A DNA stretch of 64,000 nt from Marinomonas sp. SBI8L (GCF_001624705.1 NZ_JSEO01000001.1:62001-126000), one strand, 5' to 3'. Numbered from the stretch's first letter, positions 17,630 through 27,181 are shown. The notes: generated by a model not told the origin, from the sequence alone. Made by a program: numbers and translations.

Positions 17630-18079
17630 TTATAAGTTTAATGGGTAAAGTGTAAATGACTGATTATCTTTTGGGTTTACTAAGCGATAGTTTCTATATT
17701 TATCGCAAACTTTCACCTCCCAAACATAATCAAATAACCCTGATTCAATTTTTACGCCAGTGTTATCAGAGTAAATTTCAGGGTCAAACTTTTTAGTATT
17801 TACAACTTCAAGAGATTTACACCCTTTGCTATTAATCACTTCGATAAGTGAAATATAATCTAATGACCAACGCACATCTGCTTTTTTCATAAAGCTACTA
17901 GTTCTAATAAGATTACGACTTCCTTTCCAATGCTCTCGCAAATTTGAAAGCATACTGTCTGATAAAGTGACGTTTTTCCCATTTAAATTAAACGTATTTA
18001 CATTGCTAGATAGCGGCTCTCCAGATATAGACAAGCTACTAAATAAAATAATAAATAAAGAAGCGATAACTCTTTCCAT
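17630..18079 (-). CDS. Exported protein of unknown function
   Basis: 149 residues with a signal peptide (MERVIASLFIILFSSLSISG). Not recognised. The mature part has two Cys residues (SKGCKSLEV and VKVCDKYRN) that could form a disulfide. Base composition is more AT-rich than its neighbours, which may mark recent acquisition. The ATG at 18079 is preferred to an in-frame TTG one codon earlier. Confidence 0.6.
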   Translation of the reverse strand: MERVIASLFIILFSSLSISGEPLSSNVNTFNLNGKNVTLSDSMLSNLREHWKGSRNLIRTSSFMKKADVRWSLDYISLIEVINSKGCKSLEVVNTKKFDPEIYSDNTGVKIESGLFDYVWEVKVCDKYRNYRLVNPKDNQSFTLYPLNL

Positions 18080-18134
18080 CAATATTCATACCTTCTTAAA
18101 AAATAAAACCCCTCTCTGAATACCCAATACATTT

Positions 18135-18803
18135 CTAACTAGGTGCGTTTCTTTGACTAGGAGCACGGACAAAGCCATCATCTAGCTGAGTTTTGCCTCT
18201 TTGCCCCTGGCACGCCTCTGTCCACCAAATTAATTGAGAGAAGCCTCTGTCAAAGTAGCTTTCCCACTCAGCTTCATTTTGATTCGACTCATAAGTACCT
18301 TCTTGAGTGAAGACCTCTTGTGCTTTTGGGATGTGTATCATGGCAGAGACAGGCAAGCAGCCAAGTTCAGCCAAATAGGTACGCATATTCACGGCTGCTC
18401 TTGCGCCACCCCATTGACCCGCTGAGTAAGTCATAATAATGCTAGGTTTATAAGAAAAGAGCGAGCTACCAAAATGGTTAAGCAAGTTAGCTAAGGCAGG
18501 ACTCATCGAATGGTTATATTCAGGGCTCACCATGATATAGCCATCCGCTGTTTTTATTTTTTCAGCCAACTCATCTAACGCACTTGGCGCTCTGCCCTTA
18601 GCGTAGGCAAAGTGAGGCTTAAAAACAGACTCTAACGGATAATCTAAAACATCTACCAGCTCTATTTCCACATCATTATCTTGGCTTTTAAAACGCTGAC
18701 TTTCAAAATGTTGGAGACAGGCTTTTGCAACACGTAACCCAAGGCGTTTTGGTCTCGGTGGAGAGCTGTCTCTTGAGGTGCCTAAAAAAAGCAGAAATTT
18801 CAT
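18135..18803 (-). CDS. NADPH-dependent FMN reductase-family flavoprotein
   Basis: A 222-residue flavodoxin-fold protein. Visible motifs are LLFLGTSRDSSPPRPKRLG (phosphate-binding loop), GYIMVSPEYNHSMSPALANL (SPEYNHS signature) and YSAGQWGGARAAVNMRTYL (flavin-contacting GGxRA). Members reduce FMN, quinones, azo dyes or chromate with NAD(P)H. The C-terminal 25 residues are an extension beyond the core. Physiological substrate unknown. Confidence 0.9.
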   Translation of the reverse strand: MKFLLFLGTSRDSSPPRPKRLGLRVAKACLQHFESQRFKSQDNDVEIELVDVLDYPLESVFKPHFAYAKGRAPSALDELAEKIKTADGYIMVSPEYNHSMSPALANLLNHFGSSLFSYKPSIIMTYSAGQWGGARAAVNMRTYLAELGCLPVSAMIHIPKAQEVFTQEGTYESNQNEAEWESYFDRGFSQLIWWTEACQGQRGKTQLDDGFVRAPSQRNAPS

Positions 18804-19063
18804 TGGGTCTCCTATCAGACAATTTAATAATGGCTGCTCACGGCTCTACATTTGAACAACAATACTCTAAAAATGAAACTGTGTTTTAGTGATATAATTT
18901 AATAATGCGCTTCTAAATAAGTTTGTTATTTCGACTCAGGTGCTCAAAGAGGAAATACCAGCCTCATATCACTGCTAAAAACAGCTTAATACGGCAGACT
19001 TATCTTGAAATATTGGTTTTAGTAACTTCTAATATAAAAAAGTTTTCCCTAGGAATTGTTATA

Positions 19064-19975
19064 TTGATTCTATTTGCTAAACAACTTTGCTCGAAATCCT
19101 TAGCTTTAATCTTCATCTTGATTAGTTTTGGTGTGCATAACAGCTGGGCTAACGAGCCTATCTCGCCTATCTTTCCAGCTGAAAATTTAGACCAGGATAA
19201 GTTTGAACTAGGTAAAGCCCTGTTTAAAGACACTCGCTTATCTTTAAACAATGACACCTCTTGTCATACATGCCATGACTTAAGTATGGGTGGTGGAGAC
19301 AAGCTAAAAATTCGTGAAAATGTTGCAACTAACTCTCCTACTATTTTCAATACAAGTAAGAATTTCCATGTAGGGTGGCGTGGTCAATTCGAAAGCTTAG
19401 GCCATCATTTAGGTGGGGTGCTAGCTAACCCTAAAGTAATGGGAACAAATTGGCCAAGAGCTGTAACATCACTAAAAGCTGACACCAGTTTTACCCCTAA
19501 GTTTAGGAAGGCGTATCAAGGTGAAATCTCCCAAGAGACAATTTTTGATGCCATTTTATATTTTGAAACAAACCTAATAGTGCCAAGCAAATTTGATGAG
19601 TACCTACTAGGTAATGAGCAAGCGATTAGCCAAACCGCTAAATATGGTTATGAAAAGTTTAAAGACTATGGCTGTATTTCCTGCCATCAAGGTGCCAATG
19701 TTGGTGGTAACCTGTTTCAGTCTCTTGGCGTTGTTGCCCCTTATATGGGTGAAGACGGCAAATATAGAGCCAAGAAATTACGTGTGCCATCTTTAAGAAA
19801 TGTCGCTCTTACCGCGCCTTATCTCCATGATGGATCAGTTGATTCATTAGAGTCTATGATAAGGATTATGGCCCAGTATCAACTTGGTCAAACACTGACT
19901 AATACAGAGATAAGACAGATTAAAGCCTTTTTAGAATCACTCAATAGCCAAATAGAGCCAGCTGCTTATGAATAA
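19064..19975 (+). CDS. Di-heme cytochrome c peroxidase/MauG-family protein
   Basis: An exported di-heme cytochrome of about 303 residues. Heme sites are CHTCH (from Cys-67) and CISCH (from Cys-204). The CcpA/MauG pattern is also seen in ELGKALFKDTRLSLNNDTSC, NSPTIFNTS and KLRVPSLRNVALTAPYLHDG (distal heme ligand region). No ATG opens the frame. I favour TTG 19064, with AGGA ten bases upstream, because it gives a normal signal peptide ending HNSWA. The family reduces periplasmic peroxide or oxidises protein residues. The gene overlaps the diguanylate cyclase by 8 bp, which implies co-translation. Confidence 0.82.
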   Translation: MILFAKQLCSKSLALIFILISFGVHNSWANEPISPIFPAENLDQDKFELGKALFKDTRLSLNNDTSCHTCHDLSMGGGDKLKIRENVATNSPTIFNTSKNFHVGWRGQFESLGHHLGGVLANPKVMGTNWPRAVTSLKADTSFTPKFRKAYQGEISQETIFDAILYFETNLIVPSKFDEYLLGNEQAISQTAKYGYEKFKDYGCISCHQGANVGGNLFQSLGVVAPYMGEDGKYRAKKLRVPSLRNVALTAPYLHDGSVDSLESMIRIMAQYQLGQTLTNTEIRQIKAFLESLNSQIEPAAYE

Positions 19976-21308
19976 AATTAAGCTACCTCTTATCTTTGTT
20001 CTGTTGAGTTTAGCCATAATGTTAGCCATTTATGGTACTTACAATCGCTACTCAGACTTGAAAGATACTATGGGGATTCAAAACAGTATTTTTCAGGTAG
20101 TCGAACTAAGGTCTGCTGATGCTAAATGGAATTTTGAACTTAATCGCATTCATAGTAATAATTTCCCCCATTATGATTTAGTTAATCAGGCAGCTAAAAA
20201 TTACCAAACCGAATTACAGCTGTTTCTACAAATGTCCTCAAACATTCAAGGACCCTTGCAAAATATTGGGGTAGAACTGAATAGGTTAAGTAAAGATAAA
20301 CAGCGTCTTATGAATGACTATCTATCTGATATAGCGATTACTCGAAACTCATTCAAGTTCTTAGACACTCTCTTATTTTCATTACATGAAACATATCAGG
20401 ATGATGACGAGTTTCTTAAATTTTTAGCCTATGCCCAGTACCAAGTTTCTATTTATGTCGCGTTAAACCAGAATATCCAGCTAAAGCAACACAAAGGTTA
20501 TGACAGCTGTGACCAGTGTGATATGGATCAGAAAAAAGCGTTTAATAAGGTGAATCTGCACCTAGGCCTGTTGAAAGATAAAATCCTTTTATCCAACCAA
20601 GCTAAAGATGATTTTTATAACCCTGAACACACCTTATTGCTAACACTTTTATTAGATGAGCTTTCTATGGCTTACATAGAGACCGAAGCTGAACATAAAA
20701 CTATTCAATCTCAAATTTTAATTATTACCACAATCCTCGTTATCACAGTACTTGCCTTGTTAGGCTTCTTGTATTGGATTTATCGTACAATTGAAGGTCA
20801 TAGACGGGCAGGTATTACAGACCCTCTAACAGGCCTTTATAACCGTAAAAAACTATTTGAAAACTTACAACCCTTGATGGATTTACACCATAAATCAGGT
20901 AAAAATTTAGCCTTACTCTTTATTGATTTAGATGGGTTCAAGCAAATTAACGATACCCATGGTCATGATATTGGCGACAAGTTGCTACAGCGTATTTCAG
21001 CTCGTTTTAACCAACATGTGAGAAAGCAAGACTGTATTTATCGTATAGGCGGTGATGAGTTTGTGATTTTAATTAAAGAGCTAGAAGCGCTAGATATTGC
21101 CGAAGCCATAGCGAAAGAAATACTGACTAAATGCAGTAGATCCTTCAAATTAGACGATAAGCTCTGTGATATCACCCTAAGCATAGGGATTAGTCTTTTT
21201 CCTGATCATACCCAAACGCCTAAACAACTTATCAGGTATGCTGATGAAGCCATGTATCAAGCTAAAAGCCATGGCAAGAACCAGGTTAAAACTTGGTCGG
21301 AAAGTTAG
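19968..21308 (+). CDS. Diguanylate cyclase with periplasmic helical sensor
   Basis: A 446-residue GGDEF protein. Helix 1 spans residues 5-23, then a helical periplasmic sensor of about 220 residues, helix 2 spans 247-270, and a cytoplasmic GGDEF domain follows (TDPLTGLYNRKKL, LFIDLDGFKQINDTHGHDIG, RIGGDEFVIL). An intact RxxD product-inhibition site (RKQD) lies five residues before GGDEF. The domain should make c-di-GMP. The sensor holds a CxxC pair at Cys-181/Cys-184, a possible redox switch or metal site. The gene overlaps the di-heme peroxidase gene, suggesting the two act on one signal. Confidence 0.9.
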   Translation: MNKIKLPLIFVLLSLAIMLAIYGTYNRYSDLKDTMGIQNSIFQVVELRSADAKWNFELNRIHSNNFPHYDLVNQAAKNYQTELQLFLQMSSNIQGPLQNIGVELNRLSKDKQRLMNDYLSDIAITRNSFKFLDTLLFSLHETYQDDDEFLKFLAYAQYQVSIYVALNQNIQLKQHKGYDSCDQCDMDQKKAFNKVNLHLGLLKDKILLSNQAKDDFYNPEHTLLLTLLLDELSMAYIETEAEHKTIQSQILIITTILVITVLALLGFLYWIYRTIEGHRRAGITDPLTGLYNRKKLFENLQPLMDLHHKSGKNLALLFIDLDGFKQINDTHGHDIGDKLLQRISARFNQHVRKQDCIYRIGGDEFVILIKELEALDIAEAIAKEILTKCSRSFKLDDKLCDITLSIGISLFPDHTQTPKQLIRYADEAMYQAKSHGKNQVKTWSES

Positions 21309-21327
21309 TTTTTCGCGTGCTAATGCT

Positions 21328-22230
21328 TTAGCTATCTAAGCTATAAACTTGGTTACGGCCTTTACGCTTAGCACGATAAAGGTTCTCATCAGCGCGTTTG
21401 AGCATAGCCACATAGTCATAATCCGATTCTTTTACTTCGGACACGCCTATGCTGACAGTGATAGCGATGTCATGATTATTCTGATTGAAACGGGCATTCG
21501 AAATTGCCCTTCTCAGTTTTTCGGCTACCTCAATGGCACCAGCCTTATTGGTAGCAGGTAAAATAATGCAAAACTCTTCGCCACCGATTCTAGCAATCTT
21601 GTCTTGAGAGCGAATATGCGTCTCACAAAAAGAAGAAAATGAAGTGAGAACATAGTCTCCTGTCGGATGGCCATATTTATCATTAATCAGCTTAAAATGG
21701 TCTATATCTAACGCTAATAATGAGTAATGAATATTCTCATTTTTATAGCGAAGAAACTCCTTTTCAGCCATTTCATCAAACATACGTCGATTCATCAGAC
21801 CGGTTAGCGGATCTGTTCTTGAAAGTAGTTTTAATTTATTTTGAACATCTATGTATTCAGTTACATCACGTTGAATCGAGACAATATGTGTCACCTCGCC
21901 TTGATCATTAAAAAGCGGCGTGATGCTCAAATCTAACCAATAGGCTTTCCCTGCCTTAGAGTAGTTTTTTATTGTGACTCTCACAGGTACCTTGTCTTCC
22001 AAGCCTTTACGAATCAAGCTTTTCGCTTTCTCACTTGTACCTTTGGATTGAAGAATTCTTGGCGTTTTACCTATAACTTCTTCTTTTGAGTAACCAGTCA
22101 ATTCGGTAAAGGCCTGATTAACATAAATAATTTCAGGTCCAGGCTCATTGATAGGCTCAGCTTTTGTCACTATGACAACATCTTTTGCTGTCTCAACTAT
22201 GTTTTTAAATTCGAAATCAAAGTCTTTCAT
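21328..22230 (-). CDS. PAS (LOV-like) diguanylate cyclase
   Basis: A soluble 300-residue protein. A PAS domain (residues 1-130) is followed by GGDEF (RTDPLTGLMNRRMF, LALDIDHFKLINDKYGHPTG, RIGGEEFCIIL). The GGEEF core is active-type, and the inhibitory RxxD (RSQD) is present. The PAS core resembles LOV domains, with GKTPRILQ where photoactive LOV has GRNCRFLQ. The flavin-reactive Cys is therefore Pro and blue-light chemistry is not expected. It converges with the other cyclase gene, about 20 bp apart. Confidence 0.92.
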   Translation of the reverse strand: MKDFDFEFKNIVETAKDVVIVTKAEPINEPGPEIIYVNQAFTELTGYSKEEVIGKTPRILQSKGTSEKAKSLIRKGLEDKVPVRVTIKNYSKAGKAYWLDLSITPLFNDQGEVTHIVSIQRDVTEYIDVQNKLKLLSRTDPLTGLMNRRMFDEMAEKEFLRYKNENIHYSLLALDIDHFKLINDKYGHPTGDYVLTSFSSFCETHIRSQDKIARIGGEEFCIILPATNKAGAIEVAEKLRRAISNARFNQNNHDIAITVSIGVSEVKESDYDYVAMLKRADENLYRAKRKGRNQVYSLDS

Positions 22231-22432
22231 CTTAAGATTAGTTTCTCCCTAGATAGTTATTTCTAAGCGTTAAGAGGCATACATAAGAGCCACCTAATAT
22301 ACCTATTGAGCACCAAGGATAGGAGAGTTAATTTAAAAACATACTATGAAAGCCAATAACTTATATATTTTTTTGTCACTTTATCATGCGTTTCTTGCAC
22401 GTAAGGTAACAAACTGAATCAGGAAACGGACT

Positions 22433-22765
22433 TTATGCTTTAGTATTCATGTATTGATGACGTGCACTTTTACAATCTTGCGAGGCCATTTCAAATTCGC
22501 GGCACACCCAAGGGCGATTTTCATAAATGGTACACATATGGGTATGCCTATCCATAGCAGAACACCAACCATCTTCTAAACGTAGCATCACCTCGACACC
22601 GTATTCGTTTTCGGTAATGTGCCTTTCGGGGACACCCGTTTCTGAAATAAGCATGACTTCGTAATGACAGCAGGATGCATGGCAGTTTGAGCAATTCACC
22701 TCATTTGGGGTGCTAGCCAAAGGGGCAGTGACACTATTGCTGATGTCTGTAATTTCTATCTTCAT
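22433..22765 (-). CDS. YkgJ-family cysteine-cluster protein
   Basis: 110 residues starting at MKIEITD; this ATG is chosen over one 15 bp upstream because GAGAAAG sits in front of it. The protein is Cys-rich: CSNCHASCCHYEV, GWCSAMD, MCTIYENRPWVCREFE and QDCKSA. This matches the zinc/iron-chelating CxxCxxxCC family (YkgJ/UPF0153), in which the Cys bind a metal or Fe-S centre. The biological role is not established. Transcribed alone. Confidence 0.85.
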   Translation of the reverse strand: MKIEITDISNSVTAPLASTPNEVNCSNCHASCCHYEVMLISETGVPERHITENEYGVEVMLRLEDGWCSAMDRHTHMCTIYENRPWVCREFEMASQDCKSARHQYMNTKA

Positions 22766-22780
22766 TGCTTTCTCAATCAC

Positions 22781-23079
22781 TGCTTAATTACGCTATTAAA
22801 AGCAAAGCACTTTTACATTAGTAAAACATAATACGCTAAAGTGTCGGGTTATTACCCCATTCATTTACTTTTTTGAAGATTAATTAAAGCCCTGACATTT
22901 CGGCAGTCTATCATTCATCCCTAATCAATTAGTTAACTCTCATCCCTTAAAAAAGGCCACCCTCAGGTAAAAGGCAACCTAAACCGAAAAATAGGTTTTA
23001 TTTTTTATCTGGATAATATCGAGCATGCACTTAGTGAACGAAGCGCATGCCCTTTTTATCCTTTAATTTATATTTAGCC
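22781..23079. other. Intergenic region with GCATGC hairpin
   Basis: No gene seen. An imperfect hairpin with GCATGCACTT / AAGCGCATGC arms lies at 23023-23050. It is followed by CCTTTTT on the plus strand and could terminate transcription past the permease gene. Confidence 0.4.
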
Positions 23080-24540
23080 TTACACTGCATCTAATGCTTT
23101 ATCCGATTTATCTAACGCTTCTGCATCTTTTTCAGCTTGCTGTTCAGCCGCTTCAAGATTTTTCAGTTCACGCTTACTCATAGGTAAAAACAGACTCATT
23201 AAGATGGCTGAAAGACCTGCAACAGTAACAGAAGAGCCCATTAGATTTTTAAGTAGCGGAGGCATAGCGCTAGTGACTTCTGGCACAGCGGTGACACCTA
23301 AACCTAAGCCAAAAGACACGGCCATAATTAATAGGTCACGACGGCCAAGCTCAGCTGTAGCCAAAATACGAATACCAGCAGCAGCCACAGTACCAAACAT
23401 CACAAGTGTTGCACCACCTAGTACTGGTTTAGGCATGGTTTGTAAGAAAGCACCGATAATCGGAAACATGCCTAACAAAACAAATAGGCCAGCTATGTAG
23501 AAAGCCACATAACGACTTGCGACACCGGTAAGCTGAATCACACCGTTATTTTGACTAAAGGTCGACATAGGGAAGCTACCCATAATCGCAGCGATGGTTG
23601 AGTTAGTACCATCACCCAATACACCCGCTTTAATACGGCGCATATAAACAGGGCCTTTTACTGGCTCATTAGACACCATAGAGTTAGCGGTTAAATCTCC
23701 CGTGGTTTCTATCGCAGTCACAACCGAAATAATAGCAACAGGAATGAAAGCAGCAATATCAAAATCTAGCCCATATTTGAAAGGTGTTGGGATAGTGATC
23801 AGCGCTACTTCGGCAATATCATAATTAACCATCCCCATGAAAGCCGCACTAATATAGCCAACAACCATACCTATCATGATGGCTGAAAGACGCAGTGTTT
23901 GGTTACTAAAACGGTTTAACAAAATAATAGTACTGAGTGTGATTCCACCAATCGCAAGATAGTGCAGCGCGCCCTTATCTTCAGCATTAAAACCACCCGC
24001 TAAATCTGTCATACCCACTTTGATAAGCGATAAGCCTATAGTAGTAATGACGATACCCGTCACCACAGGAGTAATAATGCGTCCCAGCTTATGCATGAAG
24101 CGACTTAAGATAATTTCGATAAAGGCTGAGCAAAGACACACACCAAAGATCATGGCGAGAATATCTTCTGAGCTCCCGCCTTGGTTTTTCACTAAAAAGC
24201 CCGCCGCTAATACAGCACTTAAGAAAGCAAAGCTTGTCCCTTGTACACACAAAAGACCAGACCCAATAGGACCGACTCGCTTGGCTTGAATAAAGGTACC
24301 GACACCCGAGACGATCAGGGCCATACTGATTAGATAAGGAAGGTGCTCGCCGAGACCTAACACACCACCAATAATTAAAGCGGGTGTGGTGATACCGACA
24401 AAGCTTGCCAAAATATGCTGAAACGCAGCAAATAAGGCTTTTAGGGGTTCTGGCCTATCATTAAGACCATAAATTAATTCGTTTTTATCATTACTGTATT
24501 CTTGTTCTGACTGTTGATCTAACTGGTTGTTCTTACTCAT
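23080..24540 (-). CDS. NCS2-family purine/xanthine permease
   Basis: A 486-residue inner-membrane transporter with about 14 predicted helices. The NCS2 signature QNNGVIQLTG lies near residue 330, and ETTGDLTANSMVSNEP is present before it. NCS2 members import xanthine, urate or uracil with protons or sodium. The neighbouring gene, on the same strand, encodes an 8-oxoguanine deaminase-like enzyme, so an oxidised or common purine is a likely substrate. The highly charged C-terminal tail is cytoplasmic. Confidence 0.92.
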   Translation of the reverse strand: MSKNNQLDQQSEQEYSNDKNELIYGLNDRPEPLKALFAAFQHILASFVGITTPALIIGGVLGLGEHLPYLISMALIVSGVGTFIQAKRVGPIGSGLLCVQGTSFAFLSAVLAAGFLVKNQGGSSEDILAMIFGVCLCSAFIEIILSRFMHKLGRIITPVVTGIVITTIGLSLIKVGMTDLAGGFNAEDKGALHYLAIGGITLSTIILLNRFSNQTLRLSAIMIGMVVGYISAAFMGMVNYDIAEVALITIPTPFKYGLDFDIAAFIPVAIISVVTAIETTGDLTANSMVSNEPVKGPVYMRRIKAGVLGDGTNSTIAAIMGSFPMSTFSQNNGVIQLTGVASRYVAFYIAGLFVLLGMFPIIGAFLQTMPKPVLGGATLVMFGTVAAAGIRILATAELGRRDLLIMAVSFGLGLGVTAVPEVTSAMPPLLKNLMGSSVTVAGLSAILMSLFLPMSKRELKNLEAAEQQAEKDAEALDKSDKALDAV

Positions 24541-24732
24541 GCTGTTGCTCCGCTTATTATTTTTTTACGAGATACTTACAAGTTTGAGTTCATAGTTTTT
24601 GAGTTAATGGTTTAAATGGCTGGCCTCTTCAACCAGCCAAATACTATTTATGTCTTTCCCTGTTGCTTCATCTCCTTTTGAAAGCCGATTAAAATTGAGT
24701 CTTAAAGTGATAGTTTTTAAAAATAATGGGCT

Positions 24733-26094
24733 TTAATAGCCTGCCGACTGAAATAAGGCTTTTGCCGCTGCTGTATGTTTTTGCATTAACTCGGCAATAT
24801 CCCCTTCTAACCAGACCCCTTGCTGCACTTTCCATTGGCCGTTGATCATGACAGCATCAGCCTTATGGGCACCGCATAACACCATGGCCGCTAATGGATC
24901 GTGACTGCCGCTAAACCTTGGTTCATCCAATTTATAAAGTGCGAGGTCTGCCTTCATACCCACAGCTAACTGCCCAATATTTGGGCGATTTAGCACCTGC
25001 GCAGAGCCTTTTGTGGCAAGATTTAAGGCATCAAGGTGAGTAAACTCATCTGCTTGGTATCTCAACCTTTGTATGCAAAGGGCTTGCCTAATTTCTTGCA
25101 TCAAGTTGCTATGGTCATTAGAAGCCGAGCCATCAACGCCCAAACCAACACGAACACCAGCCGCTTCAAGTTCTTTCACTCTGGCAATCCCTGAGGCCAA
25201 TACCATGTTGGAAGAAGGACAGTGACATATCCCTACTTTGGCAGCACCGAGGCGTTTCACTTCTTCATCATTAAAGTGAATACCATGGGCTAACCAAGTT
25301 TTGTTATGCAACCAACCAACTGTCTCTAAATAGTCCAATGGCCTTTGACCAAACATTTCTAAGCAAAAATTGTTTTCATCTTCTGTTTCAGCAAGGTGGG
25401 TATGAATATTCACATCGAACTCTTTCGCCAGTGCGGCCGTGCTCTTCATCAAATCTTGCGTGACAGAAAAAGGTGAACAAGGGGCGAGTGCTATTTCGAT
25501 AAGGTCATCTTTTTGATGATAAGCCTGAATCAAACGAGCACTGTCATCCATGATGGTCTCTTCACTTTGCACAACGGACTGAGGCGGCAAGCCACCTTGA
25601 TCTTGGCCTAAACTCATGGAGCCTCGGGTAAAAGTCGCACGCATACCCAAGCGTTGCGCAACGTCTACCTGCTGATCTATGCCATTGACTAAGGTTTCTG
25701 GGAATAAATAGTGATGATCACTTACCGTGGTACAACCGCTTAGCAGTAACTCCACCATGGCAAGCTCTGTGGCTAAAGCGTGTTGCTCTGGTGTGAGTTT
25801 GGCCCAAATCGGATAAAGGGTTTGTAACCAAGGAAAGAGTTTTTTATTTAAAGCAGGCGGACAAGCTCGGGTCAGGGTTTGATAAAAATGATGATGAGTA
25901 TTAACCGTACCTGGCATAAGCACATGGGCACTGGCATCAAAAATTTGATCATACTGACGCTTGGGGCTTTGACCTTTTGGCACCAACTCAAGGATGGTTT
26001 GACCCTGTATCAAGATACCATTGCAGGCATCTTCATTATTGGCCGTAAAGGTCGAAAGAGGTGATTTTATCCATAAAACAGATTGCTTTGTCAT
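24733..26094 (-). CDS. 8-oxoguanine deaminase-like amidohydrolase
   Basis: Start taken at MTKQSVLWIK. A longer frame to 26160 lacks a ribosome site and adds 22 unconserved residues. The 453-residue protein is a metal-dependent amidohydrolase: MPGTVNTHHHFYQTLTRA (HxH metal site), HTHLAETEDEN (His plus catalytic Glu), WLAHGIHFND and GLGVDGSASNDHSN (metal Asp). This set and the length match 8-oxoguanine deaminase in the atrazine chlorohydrolase/TrzA group, giving uric acid from 8-oxoguanine. It lies upstream of the purine permease gene on the same strand, with about 190 bp between. Confidence 0.85.
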   Translation of the reverse strand: MTKQSVLWIKSPLSTFTANNEDACNGILIQGQTILELVPKGQSPKRQYDQIFDASAHVLMPGTVNTHHHFYQTLTRACPPALNKKLFPWLQTLYPIWAKLTPEQHALATELAMVELLLSGCTTVSDHHYLFPETLVNGIDQQVDVAQRLGMRATFTRGSMSLGQDQGGLPPQSVVQSEETIMDDSARLIQAYHQKDDLIEIALAPCSPFSVTQDLMKSTAALAKEFDVNIHTHLAETEDENNFCLEMFGQRPLDYLETVGWLHNKTWLAHGIHFNDEEVKRLGAAKVGICHCPSSNMVLASGIARVKELEAAGVRVGLGVDGSASNDHSNLMQEIRQALCIQRLRYQADEFTHLDALNLATKGSAQVLNRPNIGQLAVGMKADLALYKLDEPRFSGSHDPLAAMVLCGAHKADAVMINGQWKVQQGVWLEGDIAELMQKHTAAAKALFQSAGY

Positions 26095-26818
26095 AACACG
26101 CACTCTTATTAAGGGGTGCATGCCATAAATCTGGCCATGCACCCACAGTTCTAGGTACATGGCAGTGACTTTCGTGTTGATCTACCAAATCGAGATAAAA
26201 ACATTAGCAAAACAAATTAACTAAGTCATGTGTTCAAAACCCTTGAATTAGATCAATTATGTCTTTGTTTAATTATTTTTATAATTTATAGGTATAAAAC
26301 AATTGTTTCATCTCTAGGCAATTTGATACTTTCAAGCGAGATAATGTTATCACGCTAAAAACCCTGACGAGATCAGAAGAATTGTTTATCGAAAATCATT
26401 ATCAAAACCGCATTAAAAACCAAAAACTTATCTGAAAAACATTATAAGCATTTGTTTTTAAATGAATTAATAATCAACTCTAACTATTTCCAATGGAATT
26501 TAAACAGGTCAGAAATAGCAAAAACAAGAGCACAAAAACCATTTTATCACTGCGATTTAACATCCTTTAACGCGAGCACCTTATTTGTATTCAGACAATT
26601 TGACTGAAAAACAAACAAGTAGCAATACCCCTAATATACGGATCTAGTATTTATCATATAAGTCTGACTCTATCGATTTCACATTATGAATAAATCTAAT
26701 TTATGGCTATTTTCCTTTGATTTTTGAGTTTGCTTGACCTTTAACTGAGCTTATTATTTAATGATAACAATTCTCATTATCGTTAATTTATTTAATATTC
26801 AAGCAGTAAGCCCTCATC
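26095..26818. other. Long AT-rich intergenic region upstream of the fagA-like/fumC unit
   Basis: More than 700 bp with no supported gene. It carries divergent promoters and, near its right end, a Fur box. A second, weaker Fur-like match with a good right half (AAATCATTATC) ends near 26402, in the middle of the gap. Confidence 0.45.
26763..26781 (+). promoter_or_regulatory. Fur box upstream of the FagA-like/fumC operon
   Basis: GATAACAATTCTCATTATC matches the 19-bp Fur consensus at 15 of 19 positions. It lies 38 bp upstream of the ATG, where it would overlap the promoter. Under iron-replete conditions Fur would repress the operon. Confidence 0.75.
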
Positions 26819-27157
26819 ATGATTGATCAGCTGAAAAATAAAATACGTTACGGCATGGAGCCAAATAACCCAGCCTTACTTTCTATCTGGTTAGCCTTCG
26901 AAGAAGGTAGATGCCAGAAAATATCCCCTGAAGAGCAATGGAAAAGTTATATAGGGATAGTGCAGTTTTTGTTAGAAACCTTTGCCGACACTATGAACCC
27001 TGACCATTGGCGTGTGACTTGCCTAGATCATATTGCTAGGCCTCTATGTAGCTTAAACCGTATTGTTAAACGTCCTCAGCAACAAAGTGAGCTACAGGAT
27101 TTGTTATCCGAAATTAATGTGATTTCCCACTATTTCTCTCCTAATTTTATTAAATAA
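26819..27157 (+). CDS. FagA-like protein ahead of fumC
   Basis: A 112-residue soluble protein with HWRVTCLDHIARPLCSLNRI in the middle. Function is unknown. In Pseudomonas a Fur-repressed operon fagA-fumC-orfX-sodA has a small protein in the same place, and this protein's size, position and His/Cys motif fit that FagA protein. The assignment rests mainly on context: Fur box in front, fumC 24 bp behind. No sodA follows within this window. Confidence 0.62.
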   Translation: MIDQLKNKIRYGMEPNNPALLSIWLAFEEGRCQKISPEEQWKSYIGIVQFLLETFADTMNPDHWRVTCLDHIARPLCSLNRIVKRPQQQSELQDLLSEINVISHYFSPNFIK

Positions 27158-27181
27158 CGCCAGACACCATAAGGAACCAAG

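Noticed and set aside
18923-19063. Longer N-terminus of the di-heme peroxidase from TTG 18923
   Set aside because: The 47 extra residues lack a ribosome site and would bury the signal peptide inside the chain.
21328-22230. Blue-light receptor (LOV) reading of the PAS domain
   Set aside because: The reactive Cys of the NCRFLQ motif is Pro here, so adduct photochemistry is not possible.
24733-26160. Amidohydrolase as guanine deaminase or cytosine deaminase
   Set aside because: The NTHHHFYQTLTRA and DGSASNDHSN motifs and the length fit the 8-oxoguanine deaminase/TrzA group better, although only an assay can prove the substrate.
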